A stretch of DNA of 64,000 nt, from contig NZ_BDIR01000010.1 in assembly GCF_001895145.1 (NCBI RefSeq), positions 31,564-95,563 of the forward strand, written 5' to 3'. Source of the DNA: Arcobacter sp. LA11 (lineage in GTDB: Bacteria; Campylobacterota; Campylobacteria; Campylobacterales; Arcobacteraceae). A program made the position numbers and the translations under genes. Below, one piece after another: positions 20,647 through 30,529 of this stretch (its first letter is position 1; each line of letters opens with the position of its first letter). Under the pieces are notes generated by a model that did no database searches, was not told the origin of the DNA, and saw only the letters and a list, made by a program, of their open reading frames with translations.

Positions 20647-21231
20647 TTAAACTCTTGATTGAATAAATATATCCATTTCAGATACAATTTCTTCAATAGT
20701 ACCTTCACCAGAGATAACTTTTAATAGATTTTTTTCAGTATAGAATGTTTTTATTTCTGATAAAGGTTCAATATATAATTTCATTCTATTTAAAAACACT
20801 TCTTCATTATCATCAGTTCTAACAACCTTTGCATCTGCTGCACGACCTAGAACTCTTTGAAATGCAGTATCTTGAGATACTTCAACTTCAATAACATTTG
20901 TTAATGAAACTTCAGCCTCATTTTCTAAATATTTATCTAATTCAGTCATTTGTTCAATTGATCTTGGATAACCGTCAATTACTACAATATTAGTTGGAGC
21001 ACTTTTAATAGCACCTACAATTGTTTCGATTACAATTTCTATTGGCACTATCTTACCTTTTGATACAAAAGAATCAATAGTTTGACCTCTTTGGCTTCCA
21101 CTTGCTATTTCTGCTCTTAACATATCACCTGTTGAGTAATGAGTAATACTATCATGTTTTGCTGCAATTAACTCTGCATCAGTAGTTTTTCCTGAACCAG
21201 GAGCTCCGATAATTAAAAAAAGTTTTTTCAT
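20647..21231 (-). CDS. adk: Adenylate kinase
   Basis: 194 residues, the short form without a zinc LID. P-loop [10 protein letters not shown] (8-17), AMP-binding [10 protein letters not shown], and DGYPRS, the standard adenylate kinase landmarks. It balances ATP, ADP and AMP. In many bacteria adk lies in the spc operon after secY; here it is separate from the ribosomal operon, grouped with a CinA-like gene. Confidence 0.95.
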   Translation of the reverse strand: MKKLFLIIGAPGSGKTTDAELIAAKHDSITHYSTGDMLRAEIASGSQRGQTIDSFVSKGKIVPIEIVIETIVGAIKSAPTNIVVIDGYPRSIEQMTELDKYLENEAEVSLTNVIEVEVSQDTAFQRVLGRAADAKVVRTDDNEEVFLNRMKLYIEPLSEIKTFYTEKNLLKVISGEGTIEEIVSEMDIFIQSRV

Positions 21232-21290
21232 TTATTGTTTCCTTATCATTACTATATATATTTAAAAAATGGAATTATATCTAAGTCCAT

Positions 21291-22580
21291 TTATAACTTT
21301 GATGAGACTATTTCATAAGTTACTTCAATCATCTTAGATAGTTGTTCCTTTGTAAAACAATATGGCGGCATAAAATATATTACATTACCTAAAGGTCTTA
21401 TATAAACCCCTTCTTTTAAGGCTGCTTGGAAAATTTCTAAGTTAATTCTTCTATTTGATTCATAACCTTGAAGTTCTATTGCACATACCATTCCTCTTTG
21501 TCTAACTTCTGTTACATTATCTAAGGCAGTAAATTTTTTTGTTTGCTCTTTTATAAATTCAATTTTTTCTTGATTTTTTTCTATTATATTTTCATTTTCA
21601 AATATATCAAGAACTGCATTTGCAACTGCACAAGCAATTGTATTTCCAGTATAAGAGTGTGAATCTAAAAATGATTTACCTTCATTATAATCACAATAAA
21701 ATGCATTATAAATATCATCTGTAAATAATACAACAGATAAAGGCATATAACCACCAGTAATACCCTTTGAAAGACAAAGAAAATCAGGAGAAATTCCAGC
21801 TTGTTCATGGGCAAACATTGTTCCAGTCCTTCCAAAACCTACTGCAATTTCATCTGCTATTAAAAATACTCCAAATTCATCACAAACATCTCTTAACCTT
21901 GCAATATAACTTGGATTATACATTTTCATTGAACCTGCACACTGAATAAGTGGTTCTATTACTACAGAGTTTACTTTTCCTGCATTTTCTTCTAAAACTC
22001 TTCTCATATCATCTATAGCTTCATCTTCATCATAAAGAGCAGGAGATTTTGCATGTATTGTTTTAATTAAAATATCTTCATAAATATCTTTATACAATCC
22101 TGTATCAGAAACAGCAAGGGCTCCCATAGTTTCTCCATGATATGAATTTGTTAAAGAAACAAATAAAGGTTTACTTTCACCTTTGTTTTTAAAATATTGA
22201 AATGCCATTTTTAAAGATATTTCTATAGCACTTGAACCATTATCAGCAAAAAATATTTTTTGTAAAGGTTCAGCAGTCATATTTACTAATCTTCTAGCTA
22301 AATCAATAGCTGGCTTATGAGTAAAACCTGCAAAAATAACATGCTCTAAATCTTGAAGCTGTTCATTAATTCTTTGGTTAATAAAATCATTACTATGTCC
22401 AAAAATATTAACCCACCAAGAACTAATACAATCTAAAAACTCATTTCCATCAAAATCATATATATATGAACCTTTCCCTTTTTTTACTGGGATTAATGGT
22501 AATGTTTCATAATCTTTCATTTGTGAACAAGGATGAAAAATATGTTTTAAATCCTCATTCATTAATTCTTCATTTGTCAT
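21291..22580 (-). CDS. bioA: Adenosylmethionine-8-amino-7-oxononanoate aminotransferase
   Basis: 429 residues, class III pyridoxal-phosphate aminotransferase. BioA-type features: FHPCSQMKDYE near the N-terminus, CISSWWVNIFGH (substrate-binding WW), NSYHGETMGALAVSD, LIADEIAVGFGRTG and the Schiff-base lysine in CLSKGITGG. It makes 7,8-diaminopelargonate in biotin synthesis with SAM as amino donor. Other bio genes are not in the window. YgiQ is just upstream on the same strand. Confidence 0.94.
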   Translation of the reverse strand: MTNEELMNEDLKHIFHPCSQMKDYETLPLIPVKKGKGSYIYDFDGNEFLDCISSWWVNIFGHSNDFINQRINEQLQDLEHVIFAGFTHKPAIDLARRLVNMTAEPLQKIFFADNGSSAIEISLKMAFQYFKNKGESKPLFVSLTNSYHGETMGALAVSDTGLYKDIYEDILIKTIHAKSPALYDEDEAIDDMRRVLEENAGKVNSVVIEPLIQCAGSMKMYNPSYIARLRDVCDEFGVFLIADEIAVGFGRTGTMFAHEQAGISPDFLCLSKGITGGYMPLSVVLFTDDIYNAFYCDYNEGKSFLDSHSYTGNTIACAVANAVLDIFENENIIEKNQEKIEFIKEQTKKFTALDNVTEVRQRGMVCAIELQGYESNRRINLEIFQAALKEGVYIRPLGNVIYFMPPYCFTKEQLSKMIEVTYEIVSSKL

Positions 22581-22594
22581 TTTATATTTTCTCC

Positions 22595-24325
22595 TTAACT
22601 TTGCATTCCAGCAGAGCTACATTTTCTTCTTTGATGATATTTTTTATCAATCACAATACTTTTCTGTTTTTCTTTTCTAGCTCTATCTTTTTCAACAAAG
22701 ATTTTCTTTCTAGTTACTGGATCCATTTCTGTATAGTACATTACTGCTGAATATGTACTAGGTGTTGGTGTAAAAACTTGAGCTTGTTCTGGATTCATTT
22801 TTAACTCATGAGTAGTAAACTGTTTTAACTCATGCATATCTCTTTCTTCACATCCAGGGTGTGCGGCAATTAGATAGTAAGTTAAAAACTGTTTTTTCCC
22901 AGCTTCTTTATTTAATCTATCATACATCTTTTTAAACTCTATAAGTGGTTGCTTCCCAGGTTTTCCCATAAGTTTTAAAACTCTATCTGAAGTATGTTCA
23001 GGTGCAACTTTCATTTGTCCAGAAATATGATGATTAACTAATTGTTTTAAATAATCATAACCATGTTTTTTATCTGCTGCTATAAAATCATATCTTATTC
23101 CAGAAGCCACAAATGCTTTTTTAACTCCAGGAACTTCTCTTATATCTTTTAATAATTTAAGATGTCTAGAATGGTCAACTTTCATAACTTTACAAAGTCT
23201 ATCAAAGTCTACACATCTAATATCATCACAAGTTCCCTTCTTGAGTTTTTTTCCACACTCATAACCATACATATTTGCAGTAGGTCCACCTACATCAGAA
23301 ATAATTCCTTTAAAATCTTTATACTTAGTAAATTCTTTGGCTTCTTCTATAATATTTTTTTCACTTCTTGTACGTATTGTTCGCCCTTGGTGTACTCCAA
23401 TTGCACAAAAGTTACACTCTCCCCAACAGCCATGATGAGTTTGAACTGAGAATTTTATTGTTTCTAAACATTTAACTTTCCCTTGGGGAACATGATAAGG
23501 ATGCAATTCCCTTGTATATGGTAAAGAAGCAACTTCATCCATCTCTTTTTCATCTAAATAATCACATGGCGGATTTTGAATCATATATCTAGAATCTACT
23601 TGTTGGTATATTCCACGTGCCGATATAGGGTCGTTATTGTCATAAAAGATATCAAAAAGATCAATATATTTTTCTTTGTCTTCTAAACAATCAGCATGTG
23701 AAGGCATTTTGATATACCCCTCTTTTGGCTCTTTAGAAATATAAGATACTCCACGTACAACTTTTGGATCAGTTCCATCTCTTAAAGCATTTGTAAACTC
23801 TTCAATTGCTATTTCACCCATACCATAAATCAAATAATCAGCTTTTGCATCAAATAAAACTGGTTTTCTTAGCTTATTACTCCAATAATCATAATGTGTA
23901 ACTCTTCGTAAACTAGCTTCAATTCCACCTAAAACAATAGGAACAGTATCTTTAAAATGTCTTCTAATTAAGTTTGAATAAACAAGTGTAGCTCTATCTG
24001 GTCTTTTATCATTTACTCCACCTGGAGTATAATCGTCTGTATTTCTAAATTTTTTAGTAGCTGTATAGTTTGAGACCATAGAATCAATACTTCCGCCACT
24101 AACTCCCCAATAAAGTTTTGGTTCGCCTAGTCTTTTTATATCATCAGTTTCGATATCAGGTTGACCTATTATTCCAACTTTATATCCAAATTTTTCTAAA
24201 ATACGTCCAACAGTTGCAACTCCAATAAATGGAGAATCAATATAAGCATCACCACTTACAAGAATAACATCGCACTGTTCCCAACCAAGACTATCCATCT
24301 CTTTTTTTGTTGTAGGTAAAAACAT
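22595..24325 (-). CDS. YgiQ-family radical SAM protein
   Basis: 576 residues. N-terminal cobalamin-binding-like region (VILVSGDAYIDSPFIGVATVGRIL), SGGSIDSMVSNYT, then the radical SAM cluster motif HHGCWGECNFCAIGVHQG (C-x3-C-x2-C) and GGPTANMYG. This is the conserved YgiQ family (UPF0313), widespread but without a proven reaction. Shorter than the ~700-residue E. coli form at its C-terminus; it ends with a basic tail. bioA follows on the same strand after 14 bases. Confidence 0.9.
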   Translation of the reverse strand: MFLPTTKKEMDSLGWEQCDVILVSGDAYIDSPFIGVATVGRILEKFGYKVGIIGQPDIETDDIKRLGEPKLYWGVSGGSIDSMVSNYTATKKFRNTDDYTPGGVNDKRPDRATLVYSNLIRRHFKDTVPIVLGGIEASLRRVTHYDYWSNKLRKPVLFDAKADYLIYGMGEIAIEEFTNALRDGTDPKVVRGVSYISKEPKEGYIKMPSHADCLEDKEKYIDLFDIFYDNNDPISARGIYQQVDSRYMIQNPPCDYLDEKEMDEVASLPYTRELHPYHVPQGKVKCLETIKFSVQTHHGCWGECNFCAIGVHQGRTIRTRSEKNIIEEAKEFTKYKDFKGIISDVGGPTANMYGYECGKKLKKGTCDDIRCVDFDRLCKVMKVDHSRHLKLLKDIREVPGVKKAFVASGIRYDFIAADKKHGYDYLKQLVNHHISGQMKVAPEHTSDRVLKLMGKPGKQPLIEFKKMYDRLNKEAGKKQFLTYYLIAAHPGCEERDMHELKQFTTHELKMNPEQAQVFTPTPSTYSAVMYYTEMDPVTRKKIFVEKDRARKEKQKSIVIDKKYHQRRKCSSAGMQS

Positions 24326-24394
24326 TTATCTTCTTTTATTTTTTTGTAATTTTGCCAAAAGAAAGTTAACTTAATATATAAAATCTAGATTAGT

Positions 24395-25189
24395 TTATTT
24401 CTTTGTAATTTCTCTTGTCAAAAAATATAGATTTGACCGCCATTCGTAAGCATTTACATCATGCTCCACGATACTTGCATTTATATGACTAACAAGAGAT
24501 CTTCCTTGTTCATATGAAGTGCCTTTTTCAATAATAAGTTTTCTTATATCATGTTTCTTTGCTAACTTTATAACTGAAGAAACTTCTTCTAAAGTTGTGT
24601 ATCTATTTTCTCTATAATATAAATTTAATCTAAATCTTTTTGCAAAATAGTGCCAATAAGGTTCATATACAAAGATATTATAAGACTCACTTTTATCTAG
24701 TCTTCCTTTTATATATAAAAACATTTCATCAATTTCATTTAAAAATGTATTATAGTTTTCAAGAAAGAACTCTTTTCTATGTGATTTAAGTTTTATTAAC
24801 TCATTTAAAATATTCTTTGATAACTCTCTTACTTTTAAAGGATCTATCCAAATATAAGGATTTATTTCACCATTTGTAAAATCTTTTTTTATATCTCTTG
24901 TTAAATCTTTAATTTTTAGGTGCTTATTTTTTGCTTTAAGAATATCTATATACTCTTTTTCTCTATCAAGAGCTAAAGTAAAATAAACTTTACTATAAGC
25001 AAGAGGCTCAATAATATCTTTATTTTTTTTATCAAACTCTTTATATCTATCTTCTACTACATGAATAACAAAATCATTTTTTGTAATCTTTTCAATAAAG
25101 TATTTTTGAACAGGAAGAGTTACTGTAATATGTGTTTTTGAATATAAAAAAGAGATAGAAAGCAATAATAGTGTTAAGATTTTAAACAT
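24395..25189 (-). CDS. ZnuA/TroA-like substrate-binding protein lacking usual His ligands
   Basis: 264 residues. Signal peptide (ILTLLLLSISFLYS) then the cluster A-I binding-protein fold: ITVTLPVQKYFIEKI, NPYIWIDPLKVRELSKNI, FVYEPYWHYFAKRFRL and KLIIEKGTSYEQGRSL. In ZnuA/TroA, three His and an acidic residue bind Zn or Mn; here the His in DPHxWLDP is Tyr, the HxAxxYFA His is Glu, and the first loop His is absent. No ABC permease or ATPase gene is nearby. It may bind another ligand or act differently. Confidence 0.75.
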   Translation of the reverse strand: MFKILTLLLLSISFLYSKTHITVTLPVQKYFIEKITKNDFVIHVVEDRYKEFDKKNKDIIEPLAYSKVYFTLALDREKEYIDILKAKNKHLKIKDLTRDIKKDFTNGEINPYIWIDPLKVRELSKNILNELIKLKSHRKEFFLENYNTFLNEIDEMFLYIKGRLDKSESYNIFVYEPYWHYFAKRFRLNLYYRENRYTTLEEVSSVIKLAKKHDIRKLIIEKGTSYEQGRSLVSHINASIVEHDVNAYEWRSNLYFLTREITKK

Positions 25190-25212
25190 ATTATTACTTT
25201 CTACATAAAATA

Positions 25213-26964
25213 CTAAGCTTCTACTTTTCTAATTCTTAAGCTTAATTCTTTTAATTGCTCAGCATCAACAGCACTTGGTGCAGCTGTTAATAAACATTGA
25301 GCTTTTTGAGTTTTAGGGAAAGCAATAACATCTCTAATAGAATCTGTTCCTGCTAGTAACATAATCATTCTATCAAGTCCCATTGCAAAACCACCATGAG
25401 AAGGTGCTCCATATTGAAGTGCATCAAGTAAGAAACCAAATTTCTCTCTAGCTTCTTCATCAGAGATTCCCATAAGTTCAAATACTTTTGATTGAATCTC
25501 TTCTTTATGAATTCTGATTGAACCACCACCAAGCTCAGTACCATTTAAAACAATATCATAAGCAATAGATTCAATAGCTTCTAAATCAGATGTATCTTCA
25601 AGTGATTTTGGCATTGTAAATGGATGGTGAAGTGCTTTTGTTCTACCATCTTCAACTTCAAACATTGGAAAATCAACAACCCATAAGAATTCAAATGCAT
25701 CTGCAGGAATAATATCCATTTGCTCAGCAAGATAAAGTCTAAATCTACCCATATAATCCCATACAGTTTTCTTATCTCCAGCTCCAAAGAATACAACATC
25801 TCCAAGTTCAAGTTCAGTAGTTTTTACAATCTCTTCTAAATCAGCTTCTGAGAAGAATTTTGTAAGAGGTCCTTTAAGTCCATCTTCTTTCATTTGGAAG
25901 TAACCAAGACCTTTAGCTCCAAATTTTCTTACATAATCTTCAAAACCTTTCATTTGTCTTTTAGAGAAAATATTATCTCCATTTGGACATTTAAGAGCTT
26001 TAATTCTATTGTTCTTTTTATCTTTAGCTATAGAAGCAAAAATTTCATTTGTTGAGTTTGCAAAAATATCAATAACATCAACAAGTGGCATTTCAAATCT
26101 AGTATCTGGTTTATCAGAACCATAAGTTTCCATTGCATCCCAGTATCTCATTCTTGGGAAAGTTTCTGGAACTTGCTTACCACATTTAGTAAATACATCA
26201 TAAATTAATTTTTCAGCTACTTTAATTACATCTTCTTGGTCACAAAATGACATTTCAACATCTATTTGAGTAAATTCTGGTTGTCTATCAGCTCTTAAAT
26301 CTTCATCTCTAAAACATTTAGCAATTTGAAAATATTTATCAAATCCAGATACCATTAGTAACTGTTTAAATAACTGTGGAGATTGGGGAAGTGCATAAAA
26401 TTCACCACCATGAACTCTTGAAGGCACAAGATAATCTCTAGCTCCCTCTGGAGTAGATTTAGTTAAAATTGGAGTTTCAACATCTAAGAAACCTAAATCA
26501 TCAAGCGTATTTCTTACTTGAATAGCTGCTTTAGATCTTAATTGGAAAATATCAAACATTTTTTCAGATCTTAACTCTAAAAATCTATTTCTTAATTTAA
26601 TCTCATCATTTACTTTTTCATCATTCAAATCAAAAGGCATTGGTTTAGATTTGTTTTCAATTACAAGCTTATCTAAAATAATTTCAATCTTACCAGTAGC
26701 TAAATTTGGATTTTCTAATCCTTCACCTCTAGCTCTAACTTTTCCAGTTGCAATTAAAACAAATTCATCTCTTACAGTTTCTGCTACTTCTAATGCTTCT
26801 TTACAATCAGCTGGATCTGCAACAAGTTGAACAATTCCACCCTTATCTCTTAAATCTATAAAAATAATTCCACCATGGTCTCTTCTACTATTTACCCAAC
26901 CAGCAACAGTAACTGTTTCACCAATATTATTTTCGTTTACGTCTGTACAATAATGCGTTCTCAA
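25213..26964 (-). CDS. aspS: Aspartyl-tRNA synthetase
   Basis: 583 residues. N-terminal OB-fold anticodon-binding domain ([22 protein letters not shown]), class II catalytic core with motif 2 [18 protein letters not shown], a bacterial insertion (GAD) domain, and motif 3 [23 protein letters not shown]. Members of this phylum usually lack AsnRS and use a non-discriminating AspRS with GatCAB; that is known of the group, not shown here. Confidence 0.97.
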   Translation of the reverse strand: MRTHYCTDVNENNIGETVTVAGWVNSRRDHGGIIFIDLRDKGGIVQLVADPADCKEALEVAETVRDEFVLIATGKVRARGEGLENPNLATGKIEIILDKLVIENKSKPMPFDLNDEKVNDEIKLRNRFLELRSEKMFDIFQLRSKAAIQVRNTLDDLGFLDVETPILTKSTPEGARDYLVPSRVHGGEFYALPQSPQLFKQLLMVSGFDKYFQIAKCFRDEDLRADRQPEFTQIDVEMSFCDQEDVIKVAEKLIYDVFTKCGKQVPETFPRMRYWDAMETYGSDKPDTRFEMPLVDVIDIFANSTNEIFASIAKDKKNNRIKALKCPNGDNIFSKRQMKGFEDYVRKFGAKGLGYFQMKEDGLKGPLTKFFSEADLEEIVKTTELELGDVVFFGAGDKKTVWDYMGRFRLYLAEQMDIIPADAFEFLWVVDFPMFEVEDGRTKALHHPFTMPKSLEDTSDLEAIESIAYDIVLNGTELGGGSIRIHKEEIQSKVFELMGISDEEAREKFGFLLDALQYGAPSHGGFAMGLDRMIMLLAGTDSIRDVIAFPKTQKAQCLLTAAPSAVDAEQLKELSLRIRKVEA

Positions 26965-27031
26965 ATTTGACTCCGTCTTTTATTCTTTTTTATTAATTAT
27001 TCGCGATTATATCTAAATGATACTTAATTTT

Positions 27032-28141
27032 TTAATTTGAAAATACTTCTTCAAAACCATAAGAAGTACTTTTATATAAAGTTGGTTCATAGTTAACTTG
27101 ATTATCAATTACTTGAGTTCTTATAATTTCTGACTCATTGTTATATAAAAGATAATTTACCCCTACTAAAGATGAATAGTCAACCCAATTATATGTAATA
27201 TCTGAACCTAAAAGTTTTGTATAGTCTTCTATAAAATCATCAACTTTCCCAATAGAGTTTGCAATATATAGATTTTTTCTATCCCTTGATTGTGTAAGTT
27301 TTACTAATATTGGATTATAATTAATTTGTGTTGATAAAACTTTTGCTGGATAAATTTCAAAAGCTGTTAACTGAGAAAGAATTATTGCAGATTTTACAGG
27401 ATAAGTATTTAATAAAATAGTATTTCCTACCATTCTTTTATCTTTCATAATACTTCTGTAATTATTCTGTTTTCTTTGTATCTCTTTTATAATCCCTGTG
27501 TTTGAAAAGGTATTAAAATATATATCTTTTAATTTATTTTCTGTATATCCACCTTTTTTATAAAACATTGTATTTCTACCATTTGACAAACTTTGAAGTA
27601 AAGCTAATTGGTCTTGATAAGATATACCGCCAAAAATAAAATTCTCATTTTCTGTTACTATTTCATTTTTATTAATCAAAGGGAAATATATATTTGCTTG
27701 TCTCGATTCTTCTAATGAATTTAAAATATCAAAACCATTTTGAGTAAAAAGTGCAATTACTTTTGTAAAACCTTTTTCATTTAAATCAACTAATTCTCTT
27801 ATGATATTATCTGGATTTTCATCATATGTATCAAATGTTTGAATTTGAAATGGCTGATCATTATAAATTAAAAAAGCACTAATTGTACTGATTGTACTTT
27901 TAGCATATTTCCCTACTATTCTAGAAGGATAAATAATAGCAATTCTATTTAAGTTATCATCTTCAATAAGCACTTCTTCAATAATAGGTTCTTGAGGTGT
28001 AGGTTCAATAATAACAGGAATTGGTTGAACAATGGGATCTTTTGGTTTAACAACAGAATCTTTAGGAACAACAACTTCAGATTTAGGTCCACATCCTACA
28101 AAAATAAAAAAAGACAACAAAATTATTAATAGATTTTTCAA
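27032..28141 (-). CDS. Lipoprotein with periplasmic-binding-like fold
   Basis: 369 residues. Signal peptide with lipobox FVGC (cleavage before Cys 17), then a Pro/Val/Ile/Glu-rich linker (about 22-62) and a domain (from NRIAIIYPSRIVGKYAKS) resembling type I periplasmic-binding folds such as LpoA/LppC, which activate penicillin-binding proteins in other bacteria. No assignment to LpoA itself is claimed. Its start overlaps the UDG-family stop (ATGA), so the two are translationally coupled. Confidence 0.7.
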   Translation of the reverse strand: MKNLLIILLSFFIFVGCGPKSEVVVPKDSVVKPKDPIVQPIPVIIEPTPQEPIIEEVLIEDDNLNRIAIIYPSRIVGKYAKSTISTISAFLIYNDQPFQIQTFDTYDENPDNIIRELVDLNEKGFTKVIALFTQNGFDILNSLEESRQANIYFPLINKNEIVTENENFIFGGISYQDQLALLQSLSNGRNTMFYKKGGYTENKLKDIYFNTFSNTGIIKEIQRKQNNYRSIMKDKRMVGNTILLNTYPVKSAIILSQLTAFEIYPAKVLSTQINYNPILVKLTQSRDRKNLYIANSIGKVDDFIEDYTKLLGSDITYNWVDYSSLVGVNYLLYNNESEIIRTQVIDNQVNYEPTLYKSTSYGFEEVFSN

Positions 28142-28803
28142 TTTAACTCCAGAATTGATTTTATTTTTAACATATCGTAAAATGCCTCTTTTTTAGAAGA
28201 TGGATTTCTAAGAAGATAGCTAACGCTATGTGTTGGTACGACTTGATATTCTTTAAAATGCATAACTTGTCCTCTTATTTTATTAAAAGAAGTATTATCA
28301 TTACATAAATATTGATAAGCTTTTTCTCCAAAAGTAACTATTAGTTTCGGTTCTACAAGTTCAATTTGTTTGTGTAAATAAGTACTACAACTATTGTAAG
28401 CAGAAGCATTTATCCCATTTGAACTTTTACATTTTACTAAATTTGTTATGTATACATCCTCTTTTTTTAAAGGTAAAACATTTTCTATCATCTTCACTAA
28501 TTGTTCACCTGTTTTACCAACATAAAAACTTTTTAATTCATCTTCACTTGCAGTTGGTTCATCAGCAATTAGCATTAATGAAGCATTTAAATTTCCTTCT
28601 CCAAAAAGTACATTTTTTCTACTCTTTGACAATTCACACAAATAACAATTTTCAACTACATTTTTTAACTCTTCCATATCATTAGGTAAAGAATTACTAC
28701 TAACTTCTTTATTGGTAAATTTTATCGTTGAATGATAATCATAACCAATTGTTTTTAAAAAATTTAATTGATATAAAATTCTATTTTTTACTGCTTTTGT
28801 CAT
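28138..28803 (-). CDS. Family 4-like uracil-DNA glycosylase
   Basis: 221 residues. Four cysteines (CYLC; KCKSS; SCSTYL) match the 4Fe-4S site of family 4/5 UDGs, with DVYITNLVKCKSS and VPTHSVSYLLRNP matching the middle and C-terminal motifs. The usual GEAPG motif 1 is ADEPTASEDE and HPS is HSVS, so catalysis may differ from standard uracil removal. A longer N-terminal tail precedes the first Cys pair. Divergent from the small HTH gene, sharing its operator-rich intergenic region. Confidence 0.8.
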   Translation of the reverse strand: MTKAVKNRILYQLNFLKTIGYDYHSTIKFTNKEVSSNSLPNDMEELKNVVENCYLCELSKSRKNVLFGEGNLNASLMLIADEPTASEDELKSFYVGKTGEQLVKMIENVLPLKKEDVYITNLVKCKSSNGINASAYNSCSTYLHKQIELVEPKLIVTFGEKAYQYLCNDNTSFNKIRGQVMHFKEYQVVPTHSVSYLLRNPSSKKEAFYDMLKIKSILELN

Positions 28804-28848
28804 AAAGAATTGTACATAAAAACTACTTTTAAGATTATTTGTCCCATT

Positions 28849-28904
28849 AATTTGTACAAATTTATATCATTATATTGACTTTTGTTCAAAATATTTGTAC
28901 AATT
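28849..28904. promoter_or_regulatory. Cluster of TTTGTACAAA-like operator sites
   Basis: AATTTGTACAAATT is a perfect 14-bp palindrome (28849-28862). Related sites follow: TTTGTTCAAA (28881-28890) and ATTTGTACAATT (28893-28904); a fourth core TGTACA lies at 28811-28816 near the UDG start. Two of the sites fall inside the spacer and on the -10 of the promoter below, so a bound repressor would block it. Confidence 0.55.
28875..28903 (+). promoter_or_regulatory. Sigma-70 promoter of the small HTH gene
   Basis: TTGACT (28875-28880), a 17-base spacer, and TACAAT (28898-28903) form a near-consensus promoter. The start codon lies 25 bases after the -10. Confidence 0.75.
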
Positions 28905-28927
28905 ACTTAATTTTTAAAGGAAACATA

Positions 28928-29140
28928 ATGACTGCACCTAGTTTTAGAAAATTAGAATCAGATTTAGAAGTGAATAAAACAACTTTACATAACTGGAAGA
29001 AGAATAGACCTAAACTTTATGAGTTTATTATTGAATCATATAAAGATAGAGAATTATTAAAAAAACATTTAGACTTTATGATTACACAAAAGCAATTTAT
29101 TGAAAACGAGATAGATTTAACAAAAACTAGAGTATCATAA
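28928..29140 (+). CDS. Small helix-turn-helix protein
   Basis: 70 residues from the ATG at 28928, preceded by AAAGGA. The central part FRKLESDLEVNKTTLHNWKKNRPKLYEFI reads as a DNA-binding helix-turn-helix (KTTLHNWKKNRP as turn and recognition helix), followed by a charged helical tail. I cannot name a family. The cluster of palindromic sites on its promoter suggests it represses itself and possibly the divergent UDG gene. A longer frame from a TTG at 28895 would start inside the promoter and is rejected. Confidence 0.75.
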   Translation: MTAPSFRKLESDLEVNKTTLHNWKKNRPKLYEFIIESYKDRELLKKHLDFMITQKQFIENEIDLTKTRVS

Positions 29141-29145
29141 AAGTA

Positions 29146-29223
29146 TACAAAGTTATGGAGCCAAATAATTAATTCACTTTTTAAAAGCGCGCTGAGTTAG
29201 TTATAAAGCTCCATAAGTTTGTA
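29146..29223. ncRNA. Long imperfect hairpin of 78 bases (possible structured RNA or small element)
   Basis: Outer arms 29146-29161 and 29208-29223 match at 15 of 16 positions; after a small 3+3 internal loop, inner arms 29165-29175 and 29194-29204 pair at all 11 positions if two G-U wobbles are allowed in the plus-strand RNA. The loop includes palindromic AGCGCGCT. There is no T-run, so it is not an ordinary terminator. It sits 3' of the HTH gene and just after the stop of the convergent GGDEF gene. Confidence 0.4.
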
Positions 29224-29233
29224 TTACTTCATA

Positions 29234-30490
29234 TTAAAATACAAGATTAGTATCTAAAACAATTTTATTACGGCCTTCATTTTTTGCTTGATAAAGAAGA
29301 CTATCAGCTTTTTTTACTGCCTCTGAATAAGAACTATAATTTTCTCTAAAAGAGACACCTGCACAAAACTCCACATTAATTTTTACATCACCATAAACAA
29401 ATCTGTTATTAGTGATAATATTCTTTACTCTTTTTAAATAGTTTTCAATTTCTAATTTATTACTATAATGAACTAAAGAGATAAACTCTTCTCCACCATA
29501 TCTTGATATGATATCTTCAGTACGTGTTAATTTATTTAAAATTGAAGCAAAAGTAGCAAGTATAGAATCCCCACAATCATGACCATAATTATCATTTATT
29601 TTTTTGAAATGGTCTAAATCGTAAAAAATGATTGCATAATTAGAATCAAAAATTCTAAAATGTTCTTCAACCCTATCAAGTTCAATGTTATAAGCACGTC
29701 TTGTTAGAACACCAGTTAAATAATCAATAGACTTTTCTTCTTCTGCCTTATTTAAACTGCATTGTAACTCTTCAATCTGTTCATATAAATAATCATTTTG
29801 AGTTTGACGACTTATGATATCTTCTCTATTTAATTCTATAGTTTTTTCAAATCTTTCCATTACATTTATTAATTTATTTTGTAAATTATTCAAGTCATCT
29901 TTCGATGAATTTGAAAGTTCAAGACTATTTATATCATTTTTAATATCTACAATTTCTTCTATAGTAATACAATTTTGTTTTAATGTTTTTTTAAAATGAT
30001 CACCTAAAAATAATATAAGTTTTTTTACATCAGCAGTTTTTTCATTAAATAATGCCTTATCACTTTTAATTCTACGTGCAGTTAGCTTTCTTAAGTTTCT
30101 AATTGTTTCATTATTTATTAAGTGATTTGGCTCATTTGCTATTTGGCAAGAAACTTCATTTATTTCATTTTTTATTTCGTTATTAATTGAAGGAGAAATG
30201 AAATATGAAAAATCTTTTAAAAACTTTTTTATTTCTGATTCTGTAATTCTATTGCTTAATATTTTTGCTAAATCTCTAAAAGTAGACAAATCATTTTTTT
30301 CAAAAAATCTTTTTTCATCATTACTTAAAGAATCGATTATATCGTCATGTTCAACATATTCTTCTAAAATTAAATCTGTTTTTTTTAGTATAGAGTAAAA
30401 CTCTTTTTCAAAATTCATTGGAGTTGAAATTGTATTATTTTTTTCTAAGTTTTTTAGTGTAGTTTCAATTATTTCTGTAATATCTTTCAT
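29234..30490 (-). CDS. GGDEF-domain diguanylate cyclase
   Basis: 418 residues. The long N-terminal region is helical with no recognised sensor. The C-terminal GGDEF domain starts at DYLTGVLTRRAYN, has FYDLDHFKKINDNYGH, active site GGEEF (332-336) and the upstream product-inhibition motif RTED (323-326). It should make cyclic di-GMP, with feedback inhibition. No membrane helix, so cytoplasmic. It is transcribed alone, just after the infA terminator. Confidence 0.92.
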   Translation of the reverse strand: MKDITEIIETTLKNLEKNNTISTPMNFEKEFYSILKKTDLILEEYVEHDDIIDSLSNDEKRFFEKNDLSTFRDLAKILSNRITESEIKKFLKDFSYFISPSINNEIKNEINEVSCQIANEPNHLINNETIRNLRKLTARRIKSDKALFNEKTADVKKLILFLGDHFKKTLKQNCITIEEIVDIKNDINSLELSNSSKDDLNNLQNKLINVMERFEKTIELNREDIISRQTQNDYLYEQIEELQCSLNKAEEEKSIDYLTGVLTRRAYNIELDRVEEHFRIFDSNYAIIFYDLDHFKKINDNYGHDCGDSILATFASILNKLTRTEDIISRYGGEEFISLVHYSNKLEIENYLKRVKNIITNNRFVYGDVKINVEFCAGVSFRENYSSYSEAVKKADSLLYQAKNEGRNKIVLDTNLVF

Positions 30491-30529
30491 ATATATACAC
30501 TCTTTAAAAGTTATTTTGTGTATTATATC

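Noticed and set aside
28895..28927. Earlier TTG start for the small HTH gene
   Set aside because: It lies inside the promoter -10 region; ATG 28928 has a strong AAAGGA.
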